A stretch of 64,000 nucleotides of DNA, taken from assembly GCF_017948245.1 (NCBI RefSeq), contig NZ_CP072868.1:1-64000 (forward strand), given 5' to 3'. The notes below the pieces were generated by a model. The model saw only the letters and a program-made list of their open reading frames with translations, was not told the origin of the DNA and did no database searches. How positions within the stretch are numbered: position 1 is the first letter of the stretch; every line of letters begins with the position of its first letter. Below are positions 49,077 through 57,838 of the stretch, in pieces. This stretch comes from Rhizobium sp. NLR16a. Its GTDB lineage: Bacteria; Pseudomonadota; Alphaproteobacteria; Rhizobiales; Rhizobiaceae. Made by a program: the position numbers and the translations under genes.

Positions 49077-51746
49077 ATGACAAGCCCCTCGAGGCGGAAC
49101 AAGGGTGCATTTGTGCTCCGGCCCTCGCTTGCCCGGCTGGTAACGACGAAACGCCTGCTGGCGCGCACCGTGCTCTTCTTCGAGCAGTTGCTGCCGCTGC
49201 TGATGCCGGTCCTCTGCATCGTCGCCCTCTATCTCTCAGCCTCTTGGTTCGGCATCTTCCGCAACGTACCGGACTGGCTGCGCATCCTGCTGCTGATCGC
49301 CTTTGCCGCGGCGTTCCTCGTCTCGCTTGTCCCCTTCCGCCATCTGCGCTGGCCGAAAACCGCTGAAGCCGATCGCATGCTGGAAGAGCGCAACGGCCTG
49401 CCGCACCAGCCAGTTGCCGTCCAGGAAGACGAACCGGCCTACGACACGCCCTTTTCGCGGGCACTTTGGCGTGAGCACCAGGTGCGCATGGCCGAAAAGA
49501 TCGCAGCACTCGACGCCGGCATGCCGCGGCCTGATATCGCCGCACATGACCGCTTCGCCCTGCGCGCCATCCCTGCTCTGCTGCTCTTCACCGCTTTTGG
49601 CTATTCACTGTCGCTCAACGGCGGCTCGATCGGCGACGCATTGCAGTCAGCGCCTGAGCAGGTGGCGGTCGATCCGGCGGTGCGCATCGACGCCTGGGTG
49701 ACGCCGCCCTCCTATACCGGTCGCGCGCCGATTTACTTGACCGCGGACGGCAGCGAACAGGGACCGATCGGCATTCCGCAGTTTTCCGGTCTCACCGTGC
49801 GTGTCAGCGGCGGAAAGACGGCTGAAAAGGTCGTGTTCCGCAAGGCGAACGGCGAGGCGCGGGATATCGCCCTGCAGGCCGACGCAAAGCCGCCGCAGGT
49901 GCCTGCACCTGCCGGCGAGCAGCCGACGGCCGGCGCGCCTGCCAACAATGCCCTCGTCGCGCAGACGCATGTGATGAAGCTTGAGGAAAACGGCGCGCTC
50001 GAGGTCAATGGTCGCCGCTGGAGCTTCGACGTGCTGCCTGACAAGGCACCCGAAATCGCATTTGATGGCATGCCGAAGGTAAGCGTCAATGGCGCGCTGG
50101 AAATCGGCTTCACCGTCAAGGATGACTACGGCGTCCAGGAGGCCCATGCGGAGATTATTCCCGTCGAGGCCGATCCGACGGCGACGCCGCTCTATCCGCT
50201 GCCGGAGTACCGGCTGGATATTCCCCGCCGCAACGCCCGCGACGCCAAGGGCGTGACCAGCCGGAATCTGACCGAACATCCGCTTGCCGGCAAGCCGGTG
50301 CGCATTACCCTCGTCGCCAAGGATGCCGCCGGCCAGACCGGCCGCAGCCCGCCCTATGAGATGACGCTGCCCTCGCGGCCTTTCAGCGAGCCGCTTGCCG
50401 CAGCCGTCGCCGAGGAACGGCAGGTTTTCGCGCTCGATACCCGTAAGATGCCGCAGGCGATCGCGCTGAACGAGGCGCTGACCATCCGTCCCGAGGAGAC
50501 CATCCCCAAGCTTACCAACTACCTGCTGCTGCAATCGGCCTTGGCCCGCATGAAGCTGGCAAAAGGCGAGGAGGCGCTGAAGGATACGGCCCAATATCTC
50601 TGGGAGATTGCGCTCGGCATGGAGGACGGCGATCTTTCGCTTGCCGAACGCAAGCTGCGCGACGCCCAGCAGAAGCTTGCCGATGCGTTGAACCGCAACG
50701 CCCCCGACGAAGAGATCAGGAAGCTGATGGACGAGCTGCGCAAGGCGATGCAGGATTACCTGAGCGAGCTTGCCCAGCGCATGCAGAACGCCCCGACGAT
50801 GCAGCCGAACCAGAATGCGCAGAACATCTTGCGCCAGCAGGATCTGGAACGGATGATGGACCAGATCGAAAATCTCGCCCGCTCCGGCAATCGCGACGCG
50901 GCGCAGCAGATGCTGTCGGAATTGCAGCGCATGATGAACAACCTGCAGGCCGGCCGGCCGCAGCGGGGCCAGCAGGGTCAGGAAAACAGCGAAGCCCGCA
51001 AGCAGATCGATAAGCTCGGCGGGATCCTGCGCGATCAGCAGAAGCTGATGGAAGAAACCTTCCGCCTCGATCAGCAGCTCAAGGACCGCATGCAGCGTGG
51101 CGAATCCGATATGGGCGAAAACGATCCGCTGCTCGACGAGATGATGCCGGGAGAGAATGGCGAGCCGCAGGATCAGCAGCAAGGGCAGCAAGACCAGCGC
51201 CAGCAAGGTCAGGGCCAGCGACCTTCCGACCAGATGACGGCCGAGCAGCTCAGGGAAGCGCTGAAACAGTTGCGCGCCCGGCAGGATGGCCTCGGCAAGC
51301 AGCTCGGCGAATTGCAGAAAAAACTCGGCGAAATGGGCATGAAGCCCGGTCCCGGCTTCGGCCAGGCTCAACGCGAGATGGAGGGCGCCGGCCGCGAACT
51401 CGGCCAGGGCCGCGGCGACACGGCCGTCGAGAACCAGGGCCGCGCGCTTGAAGCCCTTCGCCAGGGGGCCCGCGACATGATGAACCAGATGATGCAGGCG
51501 CAACGGGGCCAGCAGGGACAGGGCCCGAATGGCCAAGTCGGCCAAGGCGATCAGAACGGCCGCGATCCACTGGGACGACCGCGCATGAGCAACGGCTATC
51601 TCGGCGACGACGGTGTGAAGGTGCCGGATGAGATCGACGTCCAGCGCGCGCGGGAAATCCTCGATGCGATTCGTGAGAAGCTCGGCAATAATCCGCCGCA
51701 AGAGATGGAACGGCGATATCTCGAACGGCTCCTGGATATCCAGTAG
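49077..51746 (+). CDS. TIGR02302 family protein (DUF4175)
   Basis: An 889-residue inner-membrane protein of unknown function. It has two or three membrane helices in the first 170 residues, then a long periplasmic part. The C-terminal third is low-complexity and Gln/Met/Gly-rich (for example DQQQGQQDQRQQGQGQ and MMNQMMQAQRGQQGQG), between two helical blocks. The family is restricted largely to Alphaproteobacteria and lies after lysA in rhizobia. Confidence 0.88.
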   Translation: MTSPSRRNKGAFVLRPSLARLVTTKRLLARTVLFFEQLLPLLMPVLCIVALYLSASWFGIFRNVPDWLRILLLIAFAAAFLVSLVPFRHLRWPKTAEADRMLEERNGLPHQPVAVQEDEPAYDTPFSRALWREHQVRMAEKIAALDAGMPRPDIAAHDRFALRAIPALLLFTAFGYSLSLNGGSIGDALQSAPEQVAVDPAVRIDAWVTPPSYTGRAPIYLTADGSEQGPIGIPQFSGLTVRVSGGKTAEKVVFRKANGEARDIALQADAKPPQVPAPAGEQPTAGAPANNALVAQTHVMKLEENGALEVNGRRWSFDVLPDKAPEIAFDGMPKVSVNGALEIGFTVKDDYGVQEAHAEIIPVEADPTATPLYPLPEYRLDIPRRNARDAKGVTSRNLTEHPLAGKPVRITLVAKDAAGQTGRSPPYEMTLPSRPFSEPLAAAVAEERQVFALDTRKMPQAIALNEALTIRPEETIPKLTNYLLLQSALARMKLAKGEEALKDTAQYLWEIALGMEDGDLSLAERKLRDAQQKLADALNRNAPDEEIRKLMDELRKAMQDYLSELAQRMQNAPTMQPNQNAQNILRQQDLERMMDQIENLARSGNRDAAQQMLSELQRMMNNLQAGRPQRGQQGQENSEARKQIDKLGGILRDQQKLMEETFRLDQQLKDRMQRGESDMGENDPLLDEMMPGENGEPQDQQQGQQDQRQQGQGQRPSDQMTAEQLREALKQLRARQDGLGKQLGELQKKLGEMGMKPGPGFGQAQREMEGAGRELGQGRGDTAVENQGRALEALRQGARDMMNQMMQAQRGQQGQGPNGQVGQGDQNGRDPLGRPRMSNGYLGDDGVKVPDEIDVQRAREILDAIREKLGNNPPQEMERRYLERLLDIQ

Positions 51747-51750
51747 GCGA

Positions 51751-51873
51751 AAGCAATTCCAGGAAAAGTACAAAGCGGTTTTCCCAGGCAAAGCGCGAAG
51801 CGCTTTTGCCGGGAATTGCTTAAATCCAAAAGAATAGAGCGGTTCTGCGCTTCAGAAAAAGCTGAACCGCTCT
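51751..51873. repeat. rhizobial intergenic mosaic-type repeat (second kind)
   Basis: It starts five bases after the TIGR02302 stop. AAGCAATTCC (51751-51760) pairs with GGAATTGCTT (51812-51821), and AGAGCGGTTC (51836-51845) pairs with GAACCGCTCT (51864-51873). The inner GCGGTTTTCCC and the two-hairpin plan recall RIME-like repeats. It could also end transcription from both flanking genes. Confidence 0.8.
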
Positions 51874-51891
51874 TGCGTCATCAATATCAGG

Positions 51892-52251
51892 TTAAGCGAC
51901 GAGTGCCCGGGCGACAGCCTTGCGAATATCGGGAAGCGCAAATGGCTTGGCGACGACGTCGATGATTTTTTCTGCGAGGTCGTCGGCGCGCTCGCGCTGC
52001 TCGGCATAGCCGGTCATCAGCAGGATCTTCAAAGCGGGGAAGGCGTCTTTCGCCTGATGGGCGAGTTCGATTCCGTCCATCACGGGCATGCGGATGTCCG
52101 ACAGCAGCAGATCGTAGACCCCGTCCTTCAGCTTCTCCAGCCCCTCGGCGCCGTCGGCCGCCTCATCGGTCTCGTGACCGTCGAGCCGCAAGGCCCGGGC
52201 TACGAAAGACCGCAGGGAGTCCTCGTCTTCCGTAATCAGAATTCTTGCCAT
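51892..52251 (-). CDS. cpdR: cell-cycle response regulator CpdR-like
   Basis: A 119-residue single-domain receiver. The acidic pair (TEDED), the phospho-accepting Asp in LLLSDIRMPVMDG (about 53), the Thr in MTGYA and the Lys in VAKPF are all present. No output domain follows. In Caulobacter and Sinorhizobium CpdR delivers CtrA and other substrates to ClpXP when unphosphorylated. The assignment rests on length and the DIRMPVMDGIELA segment; an orphan receiver of another kind is possible. Confidence 0.82.
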   Translation of the reverse strand: MARILITEDEDSLRSFVARALRLDGHETDEAADGAEGLEKLKDGVYDLLLSDIRMPVMDGIELAHQAKDAFPALKILLMTGYAEQRERADDLAEKIIDVVAKPFALPDIRKAVARALVA

Positions 52252-52386
52252 ATGTGCATTGCTCCGTCTTCAGCCCCGCGACGGAAATCACCAGACTTTC
52301 CTTTTCGATCGGTAAAGATGGTGAAGCGATGGACGAGATGGTTAACAACCCGTCTTCACGCGGCAAGGGAGCGACGCCTGCATTCC

Positions 52387-52929
52387 TCAGGCGTCGCCGG
52401 TCACCACACCGACGAAGGGCAGTTCGCGAAACGCGTAGGCAACGTCCATACCGTAGCCGACGACGAAGTAATCGGGACATTCGAAGCCGACATAATCGGC
52501 CTCCAGCTTTTCCTTGCGCTTGACCCGCTTGTCGAGCAGCACGGCGATCGTCACGTTGCGCGCGCCACGTTCGAAGAGCAGTTCCTTGGCAAAGAGCAGC
52601 GTCCGGCCGGACTCGAGAATATCGTCGATCAGGAGGACGTCTCGGCCATGCACGTCGCTGTCGATATCCTTGACGATGCGCACGCCCTGCGAAACCGTGC
52701 CGGTGCCGTAGCTCGACAGCGTGATGAACTCGACCTCGGGGGCAAGCCCGGTGTCGTGCAGGGCGCGGATCAGGTCGGCGGCGAAGATGAAGGAGCCCTT
52801 GAGCACGGCAATGACGAGCAGGTCCTTGGTCGGCCCGTTGGCGATCTCCCGCGCCATGGCATGATTGCGCTCCGCGATCTGCTCGGCGGTGAAGAGCGGC
52901 TCGATGTTTTTTCCGCGCACAACAGGCAT
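52387..52929 (-). CDS. hpt: hypoxanthine phosphoribosyltransferase
   Basis: A 180-residue purine salvage enzyme that turns hypoxanthine or guanine into IMP or GMP. The PRPP motif DVLLIDDILESGRTL is complete, preceded by VLKGSFIFAADL. The ATG at 52929 is chosen because GGAG lies eight bases upstream; an ATG at 52944 has no ribosome site. cpdR lies 135 bases downstream on the same strand. Confidence 0.95.
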   Translation of the reverse strand: MPVVRGKNIEPLFTAEQIAERNHAMAREIANGPTKDLLVIAVLKGSFIFAADLIRALHDTGLAPEVEFITLSSYGTGTVSQGVRIVKDIDSDVHGRDVLLIDDILESGRTLLFAKELLFERGARNVTIAVLLDKRVKRKEKLEADYVGFECPDYFVVGYGMDVAYAFRELPFVGVVTGDA

Positions 52930-53058
52930 AAGGGCTTGCTCCATGAAAAGAAGGGTAAGCCGTTAGCACATATGCGCGCCTGAAACAGCCTCGCCGGTCA
53001 GGAAATCAACGGGATCGGCGCATCTTGCGGCGGAAAGCCATCACGAATCGCGTTATTT

Positions 53059-53712
53059 CTACGGCAGGAAGGAAAGCCGGACCTCCGGCAATTTTCCGCC
53101 GGCGTGCTGGACTCGGGCCGAAAAGCCACGGCTTTGGCCGCCGTAGATGACGTCGGCGGGCGGGTCGATGACGACACTTGCCGTCAGCCGTTCGTCCGCC
53201 ACCAGATCGGCGCGAATGGGATGCACCGTCTGCGTGGTGCCGCTTTCGTTTTCGATGATGCCGTTGATGACGAGCACGCGCATGCCGTTCGCATCACGCG
53301 GTGTCACGGTGACATGGGTGAAATGCAGCGGCGCTCCGGAGGAGGCCCCCGCGGCGGAAAGGCCGGAAAAGCCGCCTGCGAGCCCGAAAGCGAGCACGGC
53401 GAGCGCCAGCACCAGTCCCGCGAAGCTGCGCAGCGACGCCCGCTGCAGCCAGGATTCCGCCCTTCGCAGAGCGGAAGCAGCCATCGCCAGCAGGAGCGGC
53501 GGCGGTGTAACGCGCGCTGCCGCCATGCGCCTGCTGTTGTCGTTATGGATCCTGGGGTCGAAGTCCTTCGGCCGGGTTTTGCCGACCGTCACGAATTCGG
53601 CGTCGGAAACGTCGGCAGAACGTGTTGAACGATACTGGCGGCGTGCGGGTTCGGGCGGCAGGAAATCATAGGCCTGACCCGGTGTCCGGCGGCTGAAGGA
53701 GGATGCTTCCAT
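53059..53712 (-). CDS. membrane protein with DUF3426-like C-terminal domain
   Basis: A 217-residue protein with one membrane helix (about 100-125) and a periplasmic C-terminal domain (FTHVTVTPRD ... VLVINGIIENES ... GFSARVQHAGG). This resembles the C-terminal part of the MJ0042 zinc-ribbon proteins that stand divergent from ftsE in other Alphaproteobacteria, but here the N terminus has no Cys and no zinc ribbon. Start chosen at ATG 53712. Unknown function. Confidence 0.75.
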   Translation of the reverse strand: MEASSFSRRTPGQAYDFLPPEPARRQYRSTRSADVSDAEFVTVGKTRPKDFDPRIHNDNSRRMAAARVTPPPLLLAMAASALRRAESWLQRASLRSFAGLVLALAVLAFGLAGGFSGLSAAGASSGAPLHFTHVTVTPRDANGMRVLVINGIIENESGTTQTVHPIRADLVADERLTASVVIDPPADVIYGGQSRGFSARVQHAGGKLPEVRLSFLP

Positions 53713-53918
53713 GGTGGCTGCCCCGCAGATGTCCACATGGTTTCGCTGCCGCAAGAAATCTTGGCATTGAAACGAATCCTCCTCAGTCGTAAATTTTAAT
53801 GGTTAATGCTTCGCAAAGATTGCCGCCAAACGGGCGTCTTTCCGGCAAAATTTACCGGCTGTTAACGGTGTTGGTTAACAAGTCACGCGGTGAAACCAAG
53901 AACAGACTGAGTTGCCCG

Positions 53919-54578
53919 TTGATCCACTTCGAGAATGTCGGTTTGCGCTATGGCATGGGCCCGGAAATCCTCCGGGACCTGACCTTCGACATTCCGAAAA
54001 AATCCTTTCAGTTCCTGACCGGCCCATCCGGTGCCGGCAAGACCTCGCTGCTGCGGCTGCTCTTCATGTCGCTGCAGCCGACACGTGGCCTGATCCGCAT
54101 GTTCGGGCGCGACATTTCCGAAATCCCCCGGCCGGAGTTGCCGCTGCTACGCCGGCGCGTCGGCATCGTCTTCCAGGATTTTCGCCTGCTCGACCATCTC
54201 ACGACCTATGAGAATGTCGCTTTGCCCTTGCGGGTGCGCGGCAAGGAGGAAAGCTCCTACAAGACCGACGTTCTGGAACTCTTGAAATGGGTCGGCCTCG
54301 GCGAACGCATCAACGTGCTGCCGCCGGTCCTCTCCGGCGGAGAGAAGCAGCGCGCCGCTATCGCCCGGGCGCTGATGGACAGGCCGGAAGTCCTGCTGGC
54401 CGACGAGCCGACGGGCAATGTCGACCCGCCGATGGCGAGGCGCCTGCTCAATCTTTTCCTCGAACTCAATCGGCTTGGTACGGCTGTCGTCATCGCCACC
54501 CATGACCTGACGCTGATGGAACAGGTGGAAGCCCGCCGTATGATCCTCTCGGAGGGGCATCTCGATATCTATGACTGA
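53919..54578 (+). CDS. ftsE: cell division ATP-binding protein FtsE
   Basis: A 219-residue ABC ATPase. Walker A GPSGAGKTS (about 36), signature LSGGEKQR, Walker B VLLADEPTGN and the switch His in ATHDL are all intact. With FtsX it controls peptidoglycan amidase activity at the septum. The start is placed at TTG 53919, which gives the normal FtsE length and N terminus LIHFENVGLRYG; the frame is open to an ATG at 53799, which would add 40 unusual residues. It overlaps ftsX by eight bases. Confidence 0.94.
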   Translation: MIHFENVGLRYGMGPEILRDLTFDIPKKSFQFLTGPSGAGKTSLLRLLFMSLQPTRGLIRMFGRDISEIPRPELPLLRRRVGIVFQDFRLLDHLTTYENVALPLRVRGKEESSYKTDVLELLKWVGLGERINVLPPVLSGGEKQRAAIARALMDRPEVLLADEPTGNVDPPMARRLLNLFLELNRLGTAVVIATHDLTLMEQVEARRMILSEGHLDIYD

Positions 54579-55590
54579 GCCCCCGTCCAGGAACCGAGAG
54601 AAGGCGCCAGCCCAGCCTGCCGCCCAGCAGAAGCGCCCGGAAATGCGCGTGCGCCCGACCGCGCCGATCCTTCCGCCTTCCAATATCCAGGGCAACGCCT
54701 TGATGGTGGTCATATCGATCATGGCCTTTCTCGCCTGCCTGACGCTCGGCGGCGTCAGCATGGTGCGTTCGACGGCAGCAAGCTGGGAGAGCCAGATCTC
54801 CCGCGAGATCACCATCCAGATCAAGCCGGACGACAATCTCGACATGGAAAAGGCGCTGACGCAGGCACGCGACCTGGCGCTGACATTCGTCGGCACCAAG
54901 AGCGGCCAGATCGTCGACGAGGCAGCCACCGCCCGGTTGCTCGAACCTTGGCTCGGCCCCGGCCTCGATCTCAAGGATCTGCCTGTTCCCCGTCTCGTCG
55001 TCATCACGATCGACGAAAGCAATCCGCCGGATTTCGACGCGATGCGGAGCCTCCTGAAGGACAGCATCCCGCAGGCGAGCCTCGACGATCACCGCACCTG
55101 GGTCGACCGCCTGGTCTCCATGGCGCACACGACGGTGCTGATCGGCACCGGCGTCCTGCTCCTGGTTTTCTCGGCAATGGTGCTGACCGTCGTCTTCGCC
55201 ACGCGCGGTGCACTGTCGGGCAACCGCCACATCGTCGAAGTGCTGCATTTCGTCGGTGCCGAGAGCTCCTTCGTCGCTACCGAATTTCAGAAGCATTTTC
55301 TGAAGATCAGCTTCAAGGGCTCGGCGATCGGCAGCGCGCTTGCGGCTCTTTTCTTTGCCACCGCCGGCTTCTGGCAGAGCCGCACGCTGGCAACACCGGA
55401 AACAGATCAGGCAACGGCGCTGTTCGGCACCTTCTCCGTCGGCGTACTCGGTTATGCCGGCATCTTCGCGACGATGATCGTCATCGCGCTCCTGACGACC
55501 GTCACGGCGCGGCTGACCGTCATGCGGACGATCTATGAAATCGATACATTGCGTTCGGATCCGACACGCACCGACGGCATCGCAAGTTGA
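54571..55590 (+). CDS. ftsX: cell division protein FtsX
   Basis: A 339-residue permease with four membrane helices and a large periplasmic loop between helix 1 (about 48-70) and helix 2 (about 190-212). This is the FtsX plan. The cytoplasmic N terminus is Pro/Gln/Arg-rich. It forms the FtsEX complex that activates cell-wall hydrolases. The ATG lies in the last codons of ftsE, so they are coupled. Confidence 0.93.
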   Translation: MTEPPSRNREKAPAQPAAQQKRPEMRVRPTAPILPPSNIQGNALMVVISIMAFLACLTLGGVSMVRSTAASWESQISREITIQIKPDDNLDMEKALTQARDLALTFVGTKSGQIVDEAATARLLEPWLGPGLDLKDLPVPRLVVITIDESNPPDFDAMRSLLKDSIPQASLDDHRTWVDRLVSMAHTTVLIGTGVLLLVFSAMVLTVVFATRGALSGNRHIVEVLHFVGAESSFVATEFQKHFLKISFKGSAIGSALAALFFATAGFWQSRTLATPETDQATALFGTFSVGVLGYAGIFATMIVIALLTTVTARLTVMRTIYEIDTLRSDPTRTDGIAS

Positions 55591-55656
55591 TCGTGCCATG
55601 CCGTTTTATCGTGAAAGCGTCTGTTCCGCGCCGCAATCAGCGTATAATCACGATTC

Positions 55657-56373
55657 ATGACCATGGGCGATACGACACGCAATCCGATTCGGCAGGACCC
55701 GGAGCTTGATCGTCCGGCGGGCCTGCCGCCGCGGCGTGGTCCAATCCGCCGCCTGCTGCGCTGGGGTGGCTTTGGCTGCGTTCTGGCGATCGCTCTGGTG
55801 TTCGGCGGCTTTCTGCGGTTTGCCGATTCCGTGACAACGCTCAGGCCCCCGGTCGAGCCGAAGGCGGATGCGATCGTCGTGCTGACAGGCGGCTACCAGC
55901 GCATCGACCAGGCCGTGGAATTGCTGCAGAAGGGGGCAGGCAAACGACTGCTGATCTCGGGCGTCCACCCGACGACCACGCCAGCGCAGATTCGCAAGAT
56001 GACGCAAGGCTCGGCCGATCTTTTCTCCTGCTGCGTTGATATCGGCCATGATGCGATAGACACGATCGGCAACGCCGAGGAAACCTCCAACTGGATCCAC
56101 GCCAGGGGATACAGAAGCATTCTCGTCGTCACCAACAATTATCATATGCCGCGCAGCCTCGCAGAACTCTCCTATGTCGATCCGGACATCGAATTCATCC
56201 CCTATCCGGTGGTCAATTCGGATTTGAAGACCCGCAACTGGTTTACCGACCCGAACGCAATGCGCGTCATGCTCGCCGAATATGCAAAGGTGCTGTTAAC
56301 AGGCGCCCGCAACATCACCGGCTTCGGCCGCCATACCGGACTGCGCTCGGCAGCCGTATCCCCCTCAGACTGA
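55657..56373 (+). CDS. YdcF family protein (DUF218, SanA/ElyC-like)
   Basis: A 238-residue protein with one N-terminal membrane helix (about 38-58) and a DUF218 domain. DAIVVLTGG opens the domain and EETSNWIHARGYRSILVVTNNYHMPRS is its signature. Relatives act in envelope integrity and lipid-carrier recycling, but the reaction is unknown. It follows ftsX on the same strand after 66 bases, so a cell-wall role is plausible. Confidence 0.88.
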   Translation: MTMGDTTRNPIRQDPELDRPAGLPPRRGPIRRLLRWGGFGCVLAIALVFGGFLRFADSVTTLRPPVEPKADAIVVLTGGYQRIDQAVELLQKGAGKRLLISGVHPTTTPAQIRKMTQGSADLFSCCVDIGHDAIDTIGNAEETSNWIHARGYRSILVVTNNYHMPRSLAELSYVDPDIEFIPYPVVNSDLKTRNWFTDPNAMRVMLAEYAKVLLTGARNITGFGRHTGLRSAAVSPSD

Positions 56374-56436
56374 GCTTTTGCATCACGGCGGCATCAAACG
56401 CTTTTTATGACGGGCAATATCGTGTAGGCCGGTCGC

Positions 56437-57258
56437 ATGAGCATGCCTCGGGATAATTTCATGATCGCCCTGCGTTCCGTCCTCTTCAACACGATCTTCT
56501 ATGCCAATCTCATCATCCGGATGATCGTGCTCTCGCCCTATTATTTCGTGGTGCCGCGCCTGACGGCCTACGCGATTCCAAAGAATTGGGCGCGCTCCAA
56601 CCATTGGCTGATGCGCATGATCGTCGGGACGACCTTCGAGATCGAGGGGTTGCAGAACCTGCCTGAGGGCAGTTTTATCCTGGCGCCGAAGCACCAGTCC
56701 TTCTGGGACACCTATGCGCTGCTGCCCAACCTCAAGGATCCGGTCTACATCCTGAAGCGCGAGCTGATGTGGATTCCGCTCTTTGGCTGGTATGCGAAGA
56801 AGCAGCGCATGATCCCGGTCGATCGCGGCGCCCGCGGCAAAGTGATGGTAGAGGTGCTGAAACGCACTAGGGAAGAGCTTTCGACCGGCCGCCAGCTGAT
56901 CATCTATCCTGAGGGCACCCGCCGCCCGCCGGGTGCGGAGCCGGTCTATAAATACGGCATCGCCCGCATGTACCGCGATCTTGGCATTCCCGTCGTGCCG
57001 GTTGCGATGCATCCCGGCCTCTTCTGGCCGCGGCGGAGCGTCCGTCGTTATCCCGGCCATTTCAAGGTCAGGATCCTGCCGCCGATCATGCCGGGAATGG
57101 ATCCGGATGCTTTCTTCGCTCAGCTGATCGAGGTCACGGAGCGGGCGAGCGACGAGCTCCTCATCGATACCATCGAACGCAATCCGCATCTGCCGTTGCC
57201 GCCGACAGCGATCGCTCGGCTGGCCGAGCTGCGCAAAGTGAAGGCGGCGACGGTCTGA
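56437..57258 (+). CDS. plsC: 1-acyl-sn-glycerol-3-phosphate acyltransferase
   Basis: A 273-residue membrane acyltransferase that makes phosphatidic acid. The catalytic HxxxxD motif is KHQSFWDT (about 87-94) and the glycerol-phosphate motif is YPEGTRR (about 159). The N-terminal helix is at about 12-40. ATG 56437 or 56461 are possible starts. Converges on the glutamylcyclotransferase gene with no gap. Confidence 0.93.
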   Translation: MSMPRDNFMIALRSVLFNTIFYANLIIRMIVLSPYYFVVPRLTAYAIPKNWARSNHWLMRMIVGTTFEIEGLQNLPEGSFILAPKHQSFWDTYALLPNLKDPVYILKRELMWIPLFGWYAKKQRMIPVDRGARGKVMVEVLKRTREELSTGRQLIIYPEGTRRPPGAEPVYKYGIARMYRDLGIPVVPVAMHPGLFWPRRSVRRYPGHFKVRILPPIMPGMDPDAFFAQLIEVTERASDELLIDTIERNPHLPLPPTAIARLAELRKVKAATV

Positions 57259-57789
57259 TCAGCCGGCCCGCAGCCGCTCCACCTCGTTGCCGACCTGCTC
57301 CAGCCACGGGTCGCGAATGCCCATCTGTTTCAGGTGCGCAAGTGTGTTGAAGACATAGGCATCGTTCGGGCCTGACTGCCCCCTGGCTTCGTTCACCACC
57401 CGCGCGGCCGCAACCGCGTCGAGCGTGCCGGCATATTGCTCGTGGTCGCGATCAGCGATGTAGGTCACCGCTTCCGTTCGGCGGCCGCCGGCAAACTGCA
57501 GCCGAACCCGGCGCTCCAGATAGACATTGGTGACGAGTTCGCGGGCGCGGAGATAATCGATTACCTCGCCCCATTTGTGCGCCGAAACACGGAACGCCAT
57601 GCCGCGGCAAGCTCCGCCCCTGTCGAGACCGAGCACCAGGCCCGGATTGTCGCGCGTGCCGCGATGAACGAAGGATCGGACGCATAGCGAACGCCTGTAA
57701 CCATGCACCAGAGCTTCTGCCCGCTCCAGGAACTCGAAGCCCGGATTCCACATCAGCGAGCCGTAGCCAAACACCCAAAATTCGTCCAT
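57259..57789 (-). CDS. gamma-glutamylcyclotransferase (ChaC type)
   Basis: A 176-residue protein. The substrate loop FGYGSLMWNPGF near the N terminus is the ChaC signature, and the catalytic Glu is probably in the ERRVRLQF region. It would release 5-oxoproline from gamma-glutamyl peptides, probably glutathione. The ATG at 57789 is used, since upstream in-frame starts would overlap the divergent DUF2125 gene. Confidence 0.92.
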   Translation of the reverse strand: MDEFWVFGYGSLMWNPGFEFLERAEALVHGYRRSLCVRSFVHRGTRDNPGLVLGLDRGGACRGMAFRVSAHKWGEVIDYLRARELVTNVYLERRVRLQFAGGRRTEAVTYIADRDHEQYAGTLDAVAAARVVNEARGQSGPNDAYVFNTLAHLKQMGIRDPWLEQVGNEVERLRAG

Positions 57790-57838
57790 ATCGCACGCCA
57801 GACCGGAATCACTTTGCGATTCACCATTGGAGAACATC

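Noticed and set aside
53862-53879. Pair of TTAAC motifs upstream of ftsE as a CtrA box
   Set aside because: The two TTAA cores are nine bases apart, not seven as in the CtrA consensus.
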